In this document: positions 1 to 7,967 of the stretch, piece by piece | Numbering within the stretch: position 1 is the stretch's first letter | Layout of the letters: each line of letters starts with the position of its first letter | Assembly (NCBI GenBank): GCA_002408065.1 | Contig: DHQI01000030.1 | Span: 1 to 29,763 of the forward strand | Direction of reading: 5' to 3' | Origin: Bacteroidales bacterium UBA5342 | Lineage (GTDB): Bacteria; Bacteroidota; Bacteroidia; Bacteroidales; UBA5342 | DNA length: 29,763 bases | Program-made: the position numbers and the translations under genes | Notes under the pieces: generated by a model | The model's database searches: none | What the model was told of the DNA's origin: nothing | Seen by the model: only the letters and a program-made list of their open reading frames with translations

Positions 1-67
1 GAGGAAGAAGGAAAAAAAGGCACAGTATTTGCACCCCGAAAAACGCTCGAATTTTGGTCTTATTCAT
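1..67 (-). CDS. Secreted protein, N-terminus only (possible cell-wall amidase)
   Basis: Reading leftwards from an ATG at 67, 22 codons are open to the window edge. They begin MNKTKIRAFFGVQ and continue into a run of L, C, F and P residues, which is a typical signal peptide: a short basic start followed by a hydrophobic core. The gene diverges from lptD, with about 110 bases between the two starts. In Bacteroidota a gene for a secreted N-acetylmuramoyl-L-alanine amidase often lies divergent to lptD, so that is the best guess, but no catalytic part is visible. Only the presence of a secreted protein start is supported. Confidence 0.6.
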   Translation of the reverse strand, partial: MNKTKIRAFFGVQILCLFFLLP

Positions 68-95
68 TTTTATGCTAAAATGTTGTAATAACGGG

Positions 96-140
96 TTGTT
101 TCAAATTTTATTGTTAACCCGAATATCTGATTTGAAACAA
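96..140. repeat. Perfect 11-bp inverted repeat between divergent starts
   Basis: TTGTTTCAAAT (96-106) and ATTTGAAACAA (130-140) are exact reverse complements separated by 23 bases. The right arm ends two bases before the lptD -7 box. A second, nested dyad CGGGTT/AACCCG (92-97 and 116-121) partly overlaps it. The position between two divergent envelope genes suggests a regulator-binding site or a leader hairpin for the minus-strand gene; that role is inferred. Confidence 0.5.
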
Positions 141-141
141 T

Positions 142-149
142 TATCTTTG
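142..149 (+). promoter_or_regulatory. -7 box of the lptD promoter
   Basis: TATCTTTG matches the Bacteroidota sigma-ABfr -7 consensus TAnnTTTG and is followed by GCAGC, as at rpmH. Transcription would start near 153, leaving a leader of about 24 bases before the TTG start codon. No clear TTTG -33 element lies at the usual spacing. On the minus strand TATTTTTG (153-160) is a possible -7 box for the divergent gene. Confidence 0.6.
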
Positions 150-176
150 CAGCAAAAATAAAGAAAAACAAAGAGT

Positions 177-2834
177 TTGCTAAATAAATTTATCATATAC
201 GACCGTTGGGGGAAGAATCTGTGGGTATGGGTCGTTTCCTTTTTGTGTTTTTTACCCGCCATGACTGTGGCTCAAAGCGATTCTACAGCTGTAGCAGATA
301 CCCTGCTTTCGGATGAGTCATCCAAAGAAATAGACCGCAACACACACATCAGCGACACCAAATCGGTGATGGAAAATGATGTGAGCTACGGTGCTAAAGA
401 CTCAACCGTGATGTTGGCAGATGGTACTGTGATTATGTACAACGAAGCAAAAGTAGAATATGGCGAGATAGAACTATCCGCCTATTACATCCGCTTGAAC
501 CGCGACAGTAATATGATCTATGCCGAAGGTAAACGTGATTCTAATGGCGTGTTACAACAAAAACCAGTCTTTATAGACAATGGAACCGAGTACGAGATGG
601 AGACCATCAAGTACAATTTCAAAAGCGGCAAGGGCCTGATATACAATGTGTCGTCAGAACAAGCTGATGGTTTTGTCAATGGCGGAATAACCAAGCGCGT
701 AGACGAAGAAAGTTTCTGTATGAAAAACGGACGCTATACCACCTGCTCCAACAAAGAACACCCGCACTTTTACCTGAATATGACAAAGGCTAAAGTGCGG
801 CCCGGTAAAAATATCGTAACAGGTCCGGCCTATTTAGTCATGGAAGGAGTACCTTTGCCTATAGCCATTCCTTTTGGTTTTTTCCCTTTTACAGAATCCT
901 ATTCTTCTGGTTTCATCATGCCGACTTATGGCGAGGAACAAACCCGTGGTTTTTACCTTAAGGACGGAGGCTACTACTTTGCGATAAATGATTTTGTAGA
1001 CTTAAAACTCACCGGAGACATTTACTCCCTGGGATCTTGGGCACTAAATGCACAAAGCCGTTATAAAAAACGTTATAAGTTTAGTGGTAGCTTTAGCAGC
1101 AACTATCGTGTAAATATTAGTGGCGACAAAGAGTTGGACGACTATTCTAAATCGCAGGACTTTTCTATTCGCTGGACCCACTCTCAGGATGCTAAAGCCA
1201 GTCCGTACAGTACTTTTTCCGCCAGTGTTAATTTCACCTCATCATCTTACGAATCTAATGACCTCGACCGTATTTATAAACCCAATACTTCGAGTAATCA
1301 TAAAAGTTCCAGTATTTCATATTCCAAGCGTTTTCCGGAAGCACCTTTCAATGTGTCGTTAAGTGCCAATGCTTCACAAAACGCGTCCGACTCTTCTGTT
1401 ACCGTCTCATTACCACAGCTTTCTGTTTCTATGAACAGAATATATCCTTTGAAAAGGAAAAATAAAATAGGTAAAGACCGCTGGTATGAAAAAATTGGCG
1501 TTTCTTACAGTGGAAGCTTGTCAAATACTTATGATGGCTACCAAGCCGACTTATTTACTTCAGATCTGGTTCAAGACTGGAAAAACGGTATGAAGCACAG
1601 CATTCCGGTCAGCACTTCTTTCCAGTTACTCAATAATATTACAGTCAGTCCTTCGGTTAACTATACAGAAAGGTGGTATACTAACAAGATAGAGCAAAGC
1701 TGGGACACCGTGGATCAGGCCTTGTTAAAAGATACCGTATGGGGCTTTAATCGCGTTTACGATTACTCTACCTCAGTATCTATGAGCACCAAACTTTATG
1801 GTATGTATCAACCTTGGCGCCGCTTATTTGGCGACAAAGTACAAACCATACGTCATGTCATGACGCCTTCCATTTCATTCGGTTGGCGCCCAGATTTTAG
1901 CGACGACCGCTATGGTTATTATGATACTTATCAGAAATATAACAGTAGCGACAGCACTTGGTCTGATGTACAATACAGCCTTTATTCTGGTTCGCTATAC
2001 GGCACCCCCGGTTCCGGAAAAAGTGGAAGCATTGGTTTCTCGCTAGGCAACAACTTGGAAATGAAAGTGCGGGACGACCGTGATACGGCGGCTGACTTTA
2101 AAAAAGTAAAGTTAATAGACCGTATGAACCTAAGCACCAGCTACAATATGATGGCAGACTCATTAAACTGGTCTAATGTTTCAGCCTCACTTGGCTTTAC
2201 CATTTTTAAAAAATCGGTTAATATCAGTGCAGCTTTCGACCCTTACAGTTACGATGAAGATGGAAATACTATCAACCGGTTTTATTATGAAGATCATGGC
2301 AAACCTCTCCGTTTGACCCGTGCCAGTACTTCTATGGGATTATCCATCAACGAAAAGAAAATACATGACTTCTTTAACCGTTTAAACTCCGGTGAGGGAG
2401 ACGACGGTGATGGTGATACAAAAAAAGAGGGGAGTGGTAACGATAAGTTTGACGAGGATGGCTATCTTAAATTCAGCATGCCTTGGAGTATAAGCCTTAG
2501 CTATTCGGTAAGTCTTAATAATGTATGGAACAGCGATCTCAAAGAGTACGAATTTGAAGGAAACTCGAACCTCAGCATGTCGGGCAATATTTCATTGACA
2601 GACAAATGGAAAATAAGTGCCAGCTCTGGCTATAACTTCAGAACTAACGAAATGGCTTCCACCAGATTCTCTGTTACACGCGATCTTCACTGCTGGAGCA
2701 TGAGTGCTAGCTTTGTACCTATTGGTACCTATAAATCCTACAACTTCTCTATAAATGTAACCTCTCAGATGTTGGCGGATCTAAAATACGACAAACGAAG
2801 TTCGCCATATGACAATAGCATTTGGGATGATTAA
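177..2834 (+). CDS. lptD: LPS-assembly outer-membrane protein LptD
   Basis: 885 residues. LptD is the outer-membrane beta-barrel that, with LptE, inserts lipopolysaccharide into the outer leaflet. The start is a TTG at 177: there is no ATG before the signal peptide, whose hydrophobic core spans about residues 15-32 and ends AMTVAQ. An OstA/LptA-like beta-jellyroll domain (about 75-235) contains the alternating strands typical of the family, for example around MYNEAKVEYGEIEL and MIYAEGKRDSNG. From about residue 240 to the end there are repeated amphipathic strands rich in Tyr, Ser and Asn, as expected for the large barrel. A short Asp/Gly/Lys-rich stretch near 740-760 is probably a loop. Length fits Bacteroidota LptD, which is longer than the roughly 780-residue E. 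coli protein. lptE and the other lpt genes are not in the window. Confidence 0.88.
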   Translation: MLNKFIIYDRWGKNLWVWVVSFLCFLPAMTVAQSDSTAVADTLLSDESSKEIDRNTHISDTKSVMENDVSYGAKDSTVMLADGTVIMYNEAKVEYGEIELSAYYIRLNRDSNMIYAEGKRDSNGVLQQKPVFIDNGTEYEMETIKYNFKSGKGLIYNVSSEQADGFVNGGITKRVDEESFCMKNGRYTTCSNKEHPHFYLNMTKAKVRPGKNIVTGPAYLVMEGVPLPIAIPFGFFPFTESYSSGFIMPTYGEEQTRGFYLKDGGYYFAINDFVDLKLTGDIYSLGSWALNAQSRYKKRYKFSGSFSSNYRVNISGDKELDDYSKSQDFSIRWTHSQDAKASPYSTFSASVNFTSSSYESNDLDRIYKPNTSSNHKSSSISYSKRFPEAPFNVSLSANASQNASDSSVTVSLPQLSVSMNRIYPLKRKNKIGKDRWYEKIGVSYSGSLSNTYDGYQADLFTSDLVQDWKNGMKHSIPVSTSFQLLNNITVSPSVNYTERWYTNKIEQSWDTVDQALLKDTVWGFNRVYDYSTSVSMSTKLYGMYQPWRRLFGDKVQTIRHVMTPSISFGWRPDFSDDRYGYYDTYQKYNSSDSTWSDVQYSLYSGSLYGTPGSGKSGSIGFSLGNNLEMKVRDDRDTAADFKKVKLIDRMNLSTSYNMMADSLNWSNVSASLGFTIFKKSVNISAAFDPYSYDEDGNTINRFYYEDHGKPLRLTRASTSMGLSINEKKIHDFFNRLNSGEGDDGDGDTKKEGSGNDKFDEDGYLKFSMPWSISLSYSVSLNNVWNSDLKEYEFEGNSNLSMSGNISLTDKWKISASSGYNFRTNEMASTRFSVTRDLHCWSMSASFVPIGTYKSYNFSINVTSQMLADLKYDKRSSPYDNSIWDD

Positions 2835-2862
2835 AAAGAAGATATCACAGCATAACAAGCAA

Positions 2863-2878
2863 ATTCCAAATTTGGAAT
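2863..2878. repeat. 16-bp perfect palindrome between lptD and purU
   Basis: ATTCCAAATTTGGAAT is identical to its reverse complement. It lies 29 bases after the lptD stop and 42 bases before purU. It has no adjacent T-run, so it is not a classic terminator. Its TTTG could act as a -33 element, but no good -7 box follows. Function unknown. Confidence 0.4.
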
Positions 2879-2919
2879 AAAGGCAATTAGGAACTTTAAA
2901 TAGAAAATTAAAAATTATT

Positions 2920-3780
2920 ATGATACCAACAGCTACACTCTTATTTTATTGCGATGATAAGCCCGGTATTCTGGCCAGCATCACCGATTACATCAATACT
3001 CATAACGGAAATATTATCCACTTAGATCAACATGTGGATAGCGAAGAAAAGCTTTTTTACATACGTATAGAATGGGAAATTGACCAGTTTGACATACCGC
3101 GCGACAAGATTGAGAATCAACTAAAAGAGCTATTTTTTCAAAACAAATATGCACAGGTTTTTGACTTACACTTTAGCGATACCAAGCCACGTATGGCAAT
3201 TTTTGTGTCTAAGATGTCACACTGTCTTTACGATATATTGGCACGTTACGAAGCCGGCGAATGGCCGGTAGAAATACCATTAATCATTAGCAACCATGAG
3301 GATATGGGACATGTAGCAAAGAAATTCAATATTCCATATTATCAAATCCCTATCACTAAAGATACCAAAGCCGAACAAGAAGCCAAAGAACAAGCCTTGC
3401 TGGAACAATACAACATCGATTTCATTGTATTAGCCCGCTATATGCAGGTATTGTCAGAAGATTTTGTAGATAAATACCCGAATAAGATTATTAATATTCA
3501 CCACTCCTTCTTGCCGGCATTTATGGGCGCCAAGCCTTATCACGCTGCACACAAACGAGGAGTAAAAATCATTGGTGCTACCAGCCACTATGTTACATCA
3601 GATCTGGATGCCGGACCCATTATAGAACAAGATGTCACACGTATTACACACCGCAATTCCATCAATGAATTGGTTGCTAAGGGCCGTGATTTGGAGAAAA
3701 TTGTTTTGGCCCGTGCCCTGGAACGACATATTAAACATAAAATTTTAGTGTATAATAACAGAACGGTGGTCTTTGGTTAA
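2920..3780 (+). CDS. purU: Formyltetrahydrofolate deformylase
   Basis: 286 residues. PurU hydrolyses 10-formyltetrahydrofolate to formate and tetrahydrofolate, balancing the one-carbon pool and supplying formate to PurT. An N-terminal ACT domain (about 4-85) begins with the typical DDKPGILASITDYI motif. The formyltransferase-fold domain (about 90-286) holds NIHHSFLPAF, HYVTSDLDAGP and the catalytic triad equivalents Asn192, His194 and Asp230. The ACT domain separates it from PurN and Fmt. Length is normal (about 280). The ATG at 2920 is preceded by an A-rich leader without a clear Shine-Dalgarno sequence, usual in this phylum. Confidence 0.95.
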   Translation: MIPTATLLFYCDDKPGILASITDYINTHNGNIIHLDQHVDSEEKLFYIRIEWEIDQFDIPRDKIENQLKELFFQNKYAQVFDLHFSDTKPRMAIFVSKMSHCLYDILARYEAGEWPVEIPLIISNHEDMGHVAKKFNIPYYQIPITKDTKAEQEAKEQALLEQYNIDFIVLARYMQVLSEDFVDKYPNKIINIHHSFLPAFMGAKPYHAAHKRGVKIIGATSHYVTSDLDAGPIIEQDVTRITHRNSINELVAKGRDLEKIVLARALERHIKHKILVYNNRTVVFG

Positions 3781-3791
3781 TAAGGTAATAG

Positions 3792-3815
3792 GGATGCAGG
3801 GATGCAAGGTTGCAG
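3792..3815. repeat. Three tandem 8-bp units between purU and truA
   Basis: GGATGCAG, GGATGCAA and GGTTGCAG follow one another without gaps. The array starts 11 bases after the purU stop. It contains the ATG (3802) that opens the longest truA frame, which argues that this ATG is not the real start. It is probably low-complexity intergenic sequence. Confidence 0.5.
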
Positions 3816-3897
3816 GGTTAAACCGTTAGATGTTAACTTTACCAAAGAGCAGTCAGTTGTCACCCTTCAGCCCACGTTAAATTTTGAAAAACAAATC

Positions 3898-4656
3898 TTG
3901 AATTTTCGTTACGCCATAGAACTTGCCTACGACGGCACTAATTATCACGGTTGGCAGATACAGCCCAATGCAGCATCAGTGCAAGAGACTTTAGAGAAGG
4001 CACTGTCTTTAATACTGCGAGAAAAGCTTGCGGTAGTGGGCTGCGGGCGAACAGACACAGGGGTGCACGCCAAATACTTTGTAGCACACTTCGACCTCCC
4101 AAAGAAGATTTACAAGCCGACACAGCTCTTATATAAGCTCAATTCTTACTTACCAAAGGATATTGTGCTATTTGACATCAAAAAGGTTTCTGAGGACTTT
4201 CACGCCCGTTTTTCTGCCACTTCCCGTTCATACGAATATCATTTAATTACTCAAAAGTCTCCTTTTGATCATCAGTATTCATTCCGTCCCAATTATCCCC
4301 TTGATTTTGAAGCTATGAACCTGGCGGCAAAGCATTTGTCTGACTATACTGATTTTACCTCATTCAGCAAATTGCATACCGATGTTAAAACCAATAATTG
4401 TGAAGTACGCAAAGCTTTTTGGGAACAAAAAGAGAGTCACCATTGGGTATTCCATATCACAGCAGATCGTTTTCTAAGAAATATGGTGCGCGCTATTGTT
4501 GGCACTTTATTGGAAGTAGGCAAGGGTAAAATTAGTGAGGATGAGTTTTGTCGGATAATAGATAAGAAAGACCGCGGAAAAGCCGGTGCAAGCGTCCCGG
4601 GAAAAGCTCTGTTTCTTAACAATATAGAATACCCCAAAAACTACATCAGACGATAA
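3898..4656 (+). CDS. truA: tRNA pseudouridine synthase A
   Basis: 252 residues from the TTG at 3898. TruA makes pseudouridine at positions 38-40 of the anticodon stem-loop. The protein opens NFRYAIELAYDGTNYHGWQ, the usual family start, and has the catalytic motif GCGRTDTGVHA with Asp53. Further conserved blocks are FHARFSATSRSYEY, RFLRNMVRAIVGTLLEVG and the C-terminal AGASVPGKALFL. The frame stays open upstream to an ATG at 3802, but those 32 extra residues derive from tandem-repeat and low-complexity sequence and precede the conserved start, so the TTG is preferred. The 3' end overlaps the end of the convergent DUF3078 gene by 16 bases. Confidence 0.92.
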   Translation: MNFRYAIELAYDGTNYHGWQIQPNAASVQETLEKALSLILREKLAVVGCGRTDTGVHAKYFVAHFDLPKKIYKPTQLLYKLNSYLPKDIVLFDIKKVSEDFHARFSATSRSYEYHLITQKSPFDHQYSFRPNYPLDFEAMNLAAKHLSDYTDFTSFSKLHTDVKTNNCEVRKAFWEQKESHHWVFHITADRFLRNMVRAIVGTLLEVGKGKISEDEFCRIIDKKDRGKAGASVPGKALFLNNIEYPKNYIRR

Positions 4657-6044
4657 GTCAACCCAAAACCCAAAAACTCTTTGACCTGCAAGCGTTGCCC
4701 ATAACGTTTGTTACCATCGGTATCTTCACTCAAAAGAATTTCCACATCGTCATCATAAATCATATCAAGTGTGAAAGTAACCGAAAAAATACGGCTAAAA
4801 CGATAGGTCATAGAAGTGTTCCAGTTGATATCAATATTCTCCGGATTTTCCATATAGTTAGAGAAAAAGAGCAGGCGCGATTTACCGGAAAACTTCTCGG
4901 CATAAGCATATTCACTCGTAAACAAAACGGAACCACCAATTTCCTGACGGTTCTTTTTGTCGGCCTCTATACCATATTTTTTCTGATTAATTTTAGCAGT
5001 ATCGCGTACATAAGTGAGCTTATAGGATAGGGGAGAGGCCTGCATCGAAAACAACTTTTTATTCTTTTTTGTGCCGTATTTATAATCCAAACCTATATCC
5101 AACTTTAAATAAGCCGGGGCTAAAAATGCAGATATGGGGTCTTCGAAATTTTCTTTTTTAATATTGTATCCCTCAAAAAACTGGGAACTAAACTCAGCAT
5201 TCATAGCATAATACCATTTATTGATGGCATTGCGGGCAAACTGGGTATTAAGTCGGAACAGATCAAGGTTTTTTACCAGCGGCTTTTCTTCTTGCTGAAG
5301 GTAACCTAAGCGTACTTCGGCATCATTAGCCCAACGGGTCTTTTTATCACGAGACATATAGTCTGCATCTGCTACTACACGCCCCGACACAGAGAAAGAG
5401 TTGTACCCCCCTTTTGCCCAATTAGAGAAAGCTGTTTGATTGATACTCATCATCGACCATACCTTTACACTCCAAGGATCGTAAATATAATTTTGTTTTT
5501 CAATTTTTTCGGGGCTACGGATACGTTTGGTTTTATCTATTCCATCAATATTGAGATTTACACTATAGATAATCTCGGCTTTTTCCGTTTTAGGAGCATC
5601 AGGTAACTGATTCCAGGTCACTGTAATCAACTCAGGACGAACATAAGCAATACGTTTTAAACCTTCTTGCTGTATCTCATAAGCATTTTGACTAAACATT
5701 CCAGGCTGCGGAAAACCGCTTTGGTAATCATTTAAATTCAGGCTGGTATCTTCCGGAAACACGATATTATCATACACATAAGGATTCACCCTTTCAAAGT
5801 TGCCGGGTTGCAAACGATAAGGGTTATTATTGAGACGCTTATCCACAGCAACTACGGCCTCATAATACACACGCAACAACTCTTCATAAGATGGAATGGC
5901 TAAAGCACCCCCCAAAAGCTGGTCAAACTTATAAGTTGAATCAGCCGGTACCATATTTTCAGGTTCTCCCAAATCTTGAGCTGACAAAATAAAGCTACAA
6001 GAAATCAGAAGCGTTAAAATAAGGTATGGAGTTTTGGTTTTCAT
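4641..6044 (-). CDS. DUF3078 family outer-membrane protein
   Basis: 467 residues from the ATG at 6044 (MKTKTPYLILTLLISC, a signal peptide ending SAQ). An ATG at 6059 and a TTG at 6062 are in frame but would put extra residues before the signal peptide. The second half has the DUF3078 pattern: INQTAFSNWAKGGYNS, then alternating amphipathic strands (SVSGRVVADADY, WANDAEVRLGYL, WYYAMNAEFSSQF, MTYRFSRIFSVTFTL), consistent with a beta-barrel. Function is unknown; the family is common in Bacteroidota. The gene lies 52 bases downstream of the ABC exporter on the same strand and may be read from that operon. Its last 16 bases overlap truA tail to tail. Confidence 0.82.
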   Translation of the reverse strand: MKTKTPYLILTLLISCSFILSAQDLGEPENMVPADSTYKFDQLLGGALAIPSYEELLRVYYEAVVAVDKRLNNNPYRLQPGNFERVNPYVYDNIVFPEDTSLNLNDYQSGFPQPGMFSQNAYEIQQEGLKRIAYVRPELITVTWNQLPDAPKTEKAEIIYSVNLNIDGIDKTKRIRSPEKIEKQNYIYDPWSVKVWSMMSINQTAFSNWAKGGYNSFSVSGRVVADADYMSRDKKTRWANDAEVRLGYLQQEEKPLVKNLDLFRLNTQFARNAINKWYYAMNAEFSSQFFEGYNIKKENFEDPISAFLAPAYLKLDIGLDYKYGTKKNKKLFSMQASPLSYKLTYVRDTAKINQKKYGIEADKKNRQEIGGSVLFTSEYAYAEKFSGKSRLLFFSNYMENPENIDINWNTSMTYRFSRIFSVTFTLDMIYDDDVEILLSEDTDGNKRYGQRLQVKEFLGFGLTYRLM

Positions 6045-6096
6045 CGTACTATTGAACATCAAATCAGATGCAAATCAGGTGCCGTGTAAAAAAACA

Positions 6097-7953
6097 CTAA
6101 AATACCTGCATCTCATGAAGGTTGAAATAGGCCCCTTTTTTATCCATCAACTCATGGTGCTTGCCTTTTTCTACGATTTCACCTTCATTTATCACATAAA
6201 TACAATCAGCATTCTTAATCGTAGATAAACGGTGCGCTATGACTAAGGTAGTACGGTCTTTCATCAGATTTTCCAAGGCTTTTTGTACCAAACGTTCGCT
6301 TTCAGTATCCAGCGCCGATGTCGCTTCATCAAGAATTAAAATCTCGGGGTTAGCCAATATCGCACGGGCTATGCTTATGCGCTGACGCTGTCCCCCAGAT
6401 AAGCGCCCTCCGCGATCACCCACATTGGTTTCATAGCCATGCTCAGTGTCCATAATGAACTGATGTGCATTGGCTACTTTTGCAGCTTCTATCACCTCTT
6501 CCTCAGTGGCATTTTCTATGCCGAAAGAAATGTTGTTATAAAAACTATCGTTAAACAAAATAGGCTCCTGATTGACATACCCCATGTGCGAACGCAAGCT
6601 ATGCATGGTCACATCCTTAATGTCTATTCCATCAATTTTAAGTGCCCCCTCTGTAACATCATAAAAACGGGGTAAGAGTTCAGCTAAAGTTGTTTTACCC
6701 GATCCGCTTTGCCCTACCAAGGCTATTGTTTCACCTTTCTTTATGTTAAACGAAACATTTTTCAAGACCCAGTCGGCATCGTATCTAAACGAGAGATTTT
6801 CATAAGAAATATCCTTGTTAAAAGTAGACAAAACAAGGGCGTCCTTTTTGTCTTGAATGGTATTCTCAGCACTTAGTATCTCATCGATACGGTCCATCGA
6901 AGCCATCCCTTTTTGCACACTATAAATACCGTCAGAGAAAGCTTTGGCCGGCTGTACTATGCTGTAAAATACTAAAAGATAGTAAATGAATAGCTCAGCA
7001 GAAAGACTACTATTCTCGTTAAGAATAAGACTACCACCATAGGTAAGTACCACAGCAATGGTCAGGGTGCCAAGAAATTCACTCACCGGGTGTGCCGACT
7101 GACGCTTACGTGCCATACGGTTGCTAATGCGGCGAAACTTATTATTAGCTTCGGCAAAACGGTCTTCTACCTTACGTTCTGCGCCAAAAGCTTTAATAAC
7201 CCTTAAACCACCAAGCGTCTCTTCTATTTGCGAAAGAATAACGCCTAGTTGTAATTGTCCTTTATTAGAAGTTCGTTTTAAGGTACGGCTAATGCCCCCC
7301 ACTACAAAAACGGTAAAAGGAAGTAAAACGAGAACAAACAAGGTTAGCTTCCAGCTAATGGCTATCATCACCGAGAAGTAAATAATGATCATTATCGGGT
7401 TTCTTAGCAAAGAGTCTAAGGATTTCACTACCGATACTTCTACCTCTTGCACATCGCTTGTTACGCGCGCTATGACATCCCCTTTACGTTTCTCACTAAA
7501 AAACTCTAAAGGCATCGATGTCAACTTTTTGTAGATAGTATTACGCAAATCGCGCACAATACCCGTTCGCAAAGGAATCATAAAAAAAGCGCCCAGATAG
7601 GTAAATCCTGTCTTGAGCATAGTCATCAGGACTAAAATAGCGGCAATAAACATCAGCGTGTGTATAGGGCCGTTATTTTCCACACTACTCAGCACATAGT
7701 AATTAAAATTGTTTTGAATAACATCCCCCGCGGCTTCAAAATACGCGCGTATTCCTTCGGTTTCGGGCATCGACATTTTAACAACGACGCCTTCAGTATC
7801 ACTGATATTAAATAGAATCCTTAGGATTGGCAATATCATTGCAAAGGAAAAGAGCCCGGCGATAGTCCCTAAAACGGAAAAGAACACGTTAAGGTAAAAA
7901 TTAGCCATATAAGGCTTGGCAAAACGTCTAATGACGTTGATAAAGTCTTTCAT
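6097..7953 (-). CDS. MsbA-like ABC exporter, fused permease and ATPase
   Basis: 618 residues. This is a half-transporter of the lipid A, lipid or multidrug exporter type that works as a homodimer in the inner membrane. A transmembrane domain with several hydrophobic helices (about 20-345) has an extended periplasmic insert near 50-95. The ATPase domain holds Walker A GQSGSGKTT (414-422), the signature LSGGQ (518-522), Walker B ILILDEATSALD (Asp542, Glu543) and the H-loop VIAHRLST. The gene starts 14 bases after batD on the same strand. Family membership is clear. The substrate is not; lipid A core flipping (msbA) is possible but cannot be separated from other exporters by reading. Confidence 0.88.
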   Translation of the reverse strand: MKDFINVIRRFAKPYMANFYLNVFFSVLGTIAGLFSFAMILPILRILFNISDTEGVVVKMSMPETEGIRAYFEAAGDVIQNNFNYYVLSSVENNGPIHTLMFIAAILVLMTMLKTGFTYLGAFFMIPLRTGIVRDLRNTIYKKLTSMPLEFFSEKRKGDVIARVTSDVQEVEVSVVKSLDSLLRNPIMIIIYFSVMIAISWKLTLFVLVLLPFTVFVVGGISRTLKRTSNKGQLQLGVILSQIEETLGGLRVIKAFGAERKVEDRFAEANNKFRRISNRMARKRQSAHPVSEFLGTLTIAVVLTYGGSLILNENSSLSAELFIYYLLVFYSIVQPAKAFSDGIYSVQKGMASMDRIDEILSAENTIQDKKDALVLSTFNKDISYENLSFRYDADWVLKNVSFNIKKGETIALVGQSGSGKTTLAELLPRFYDVTEGALKIDGIDIKDVTMHSLRSHMGYVNQEPILFNDSFYNNISFGIENATEEEVIEAAKVANAHQFIMDTEHGYETNVGDRGGRLSGGQRQRISIARAILANPEILILDEATSALDTESERLVQKALENLMKDRTTLVIAHRLSTIKNADCIYVINEGEIVEKGKHHELMDKKGAYFNLHEMQVF

Positions 7954-7967
7954 TATTAAGATGTAAT

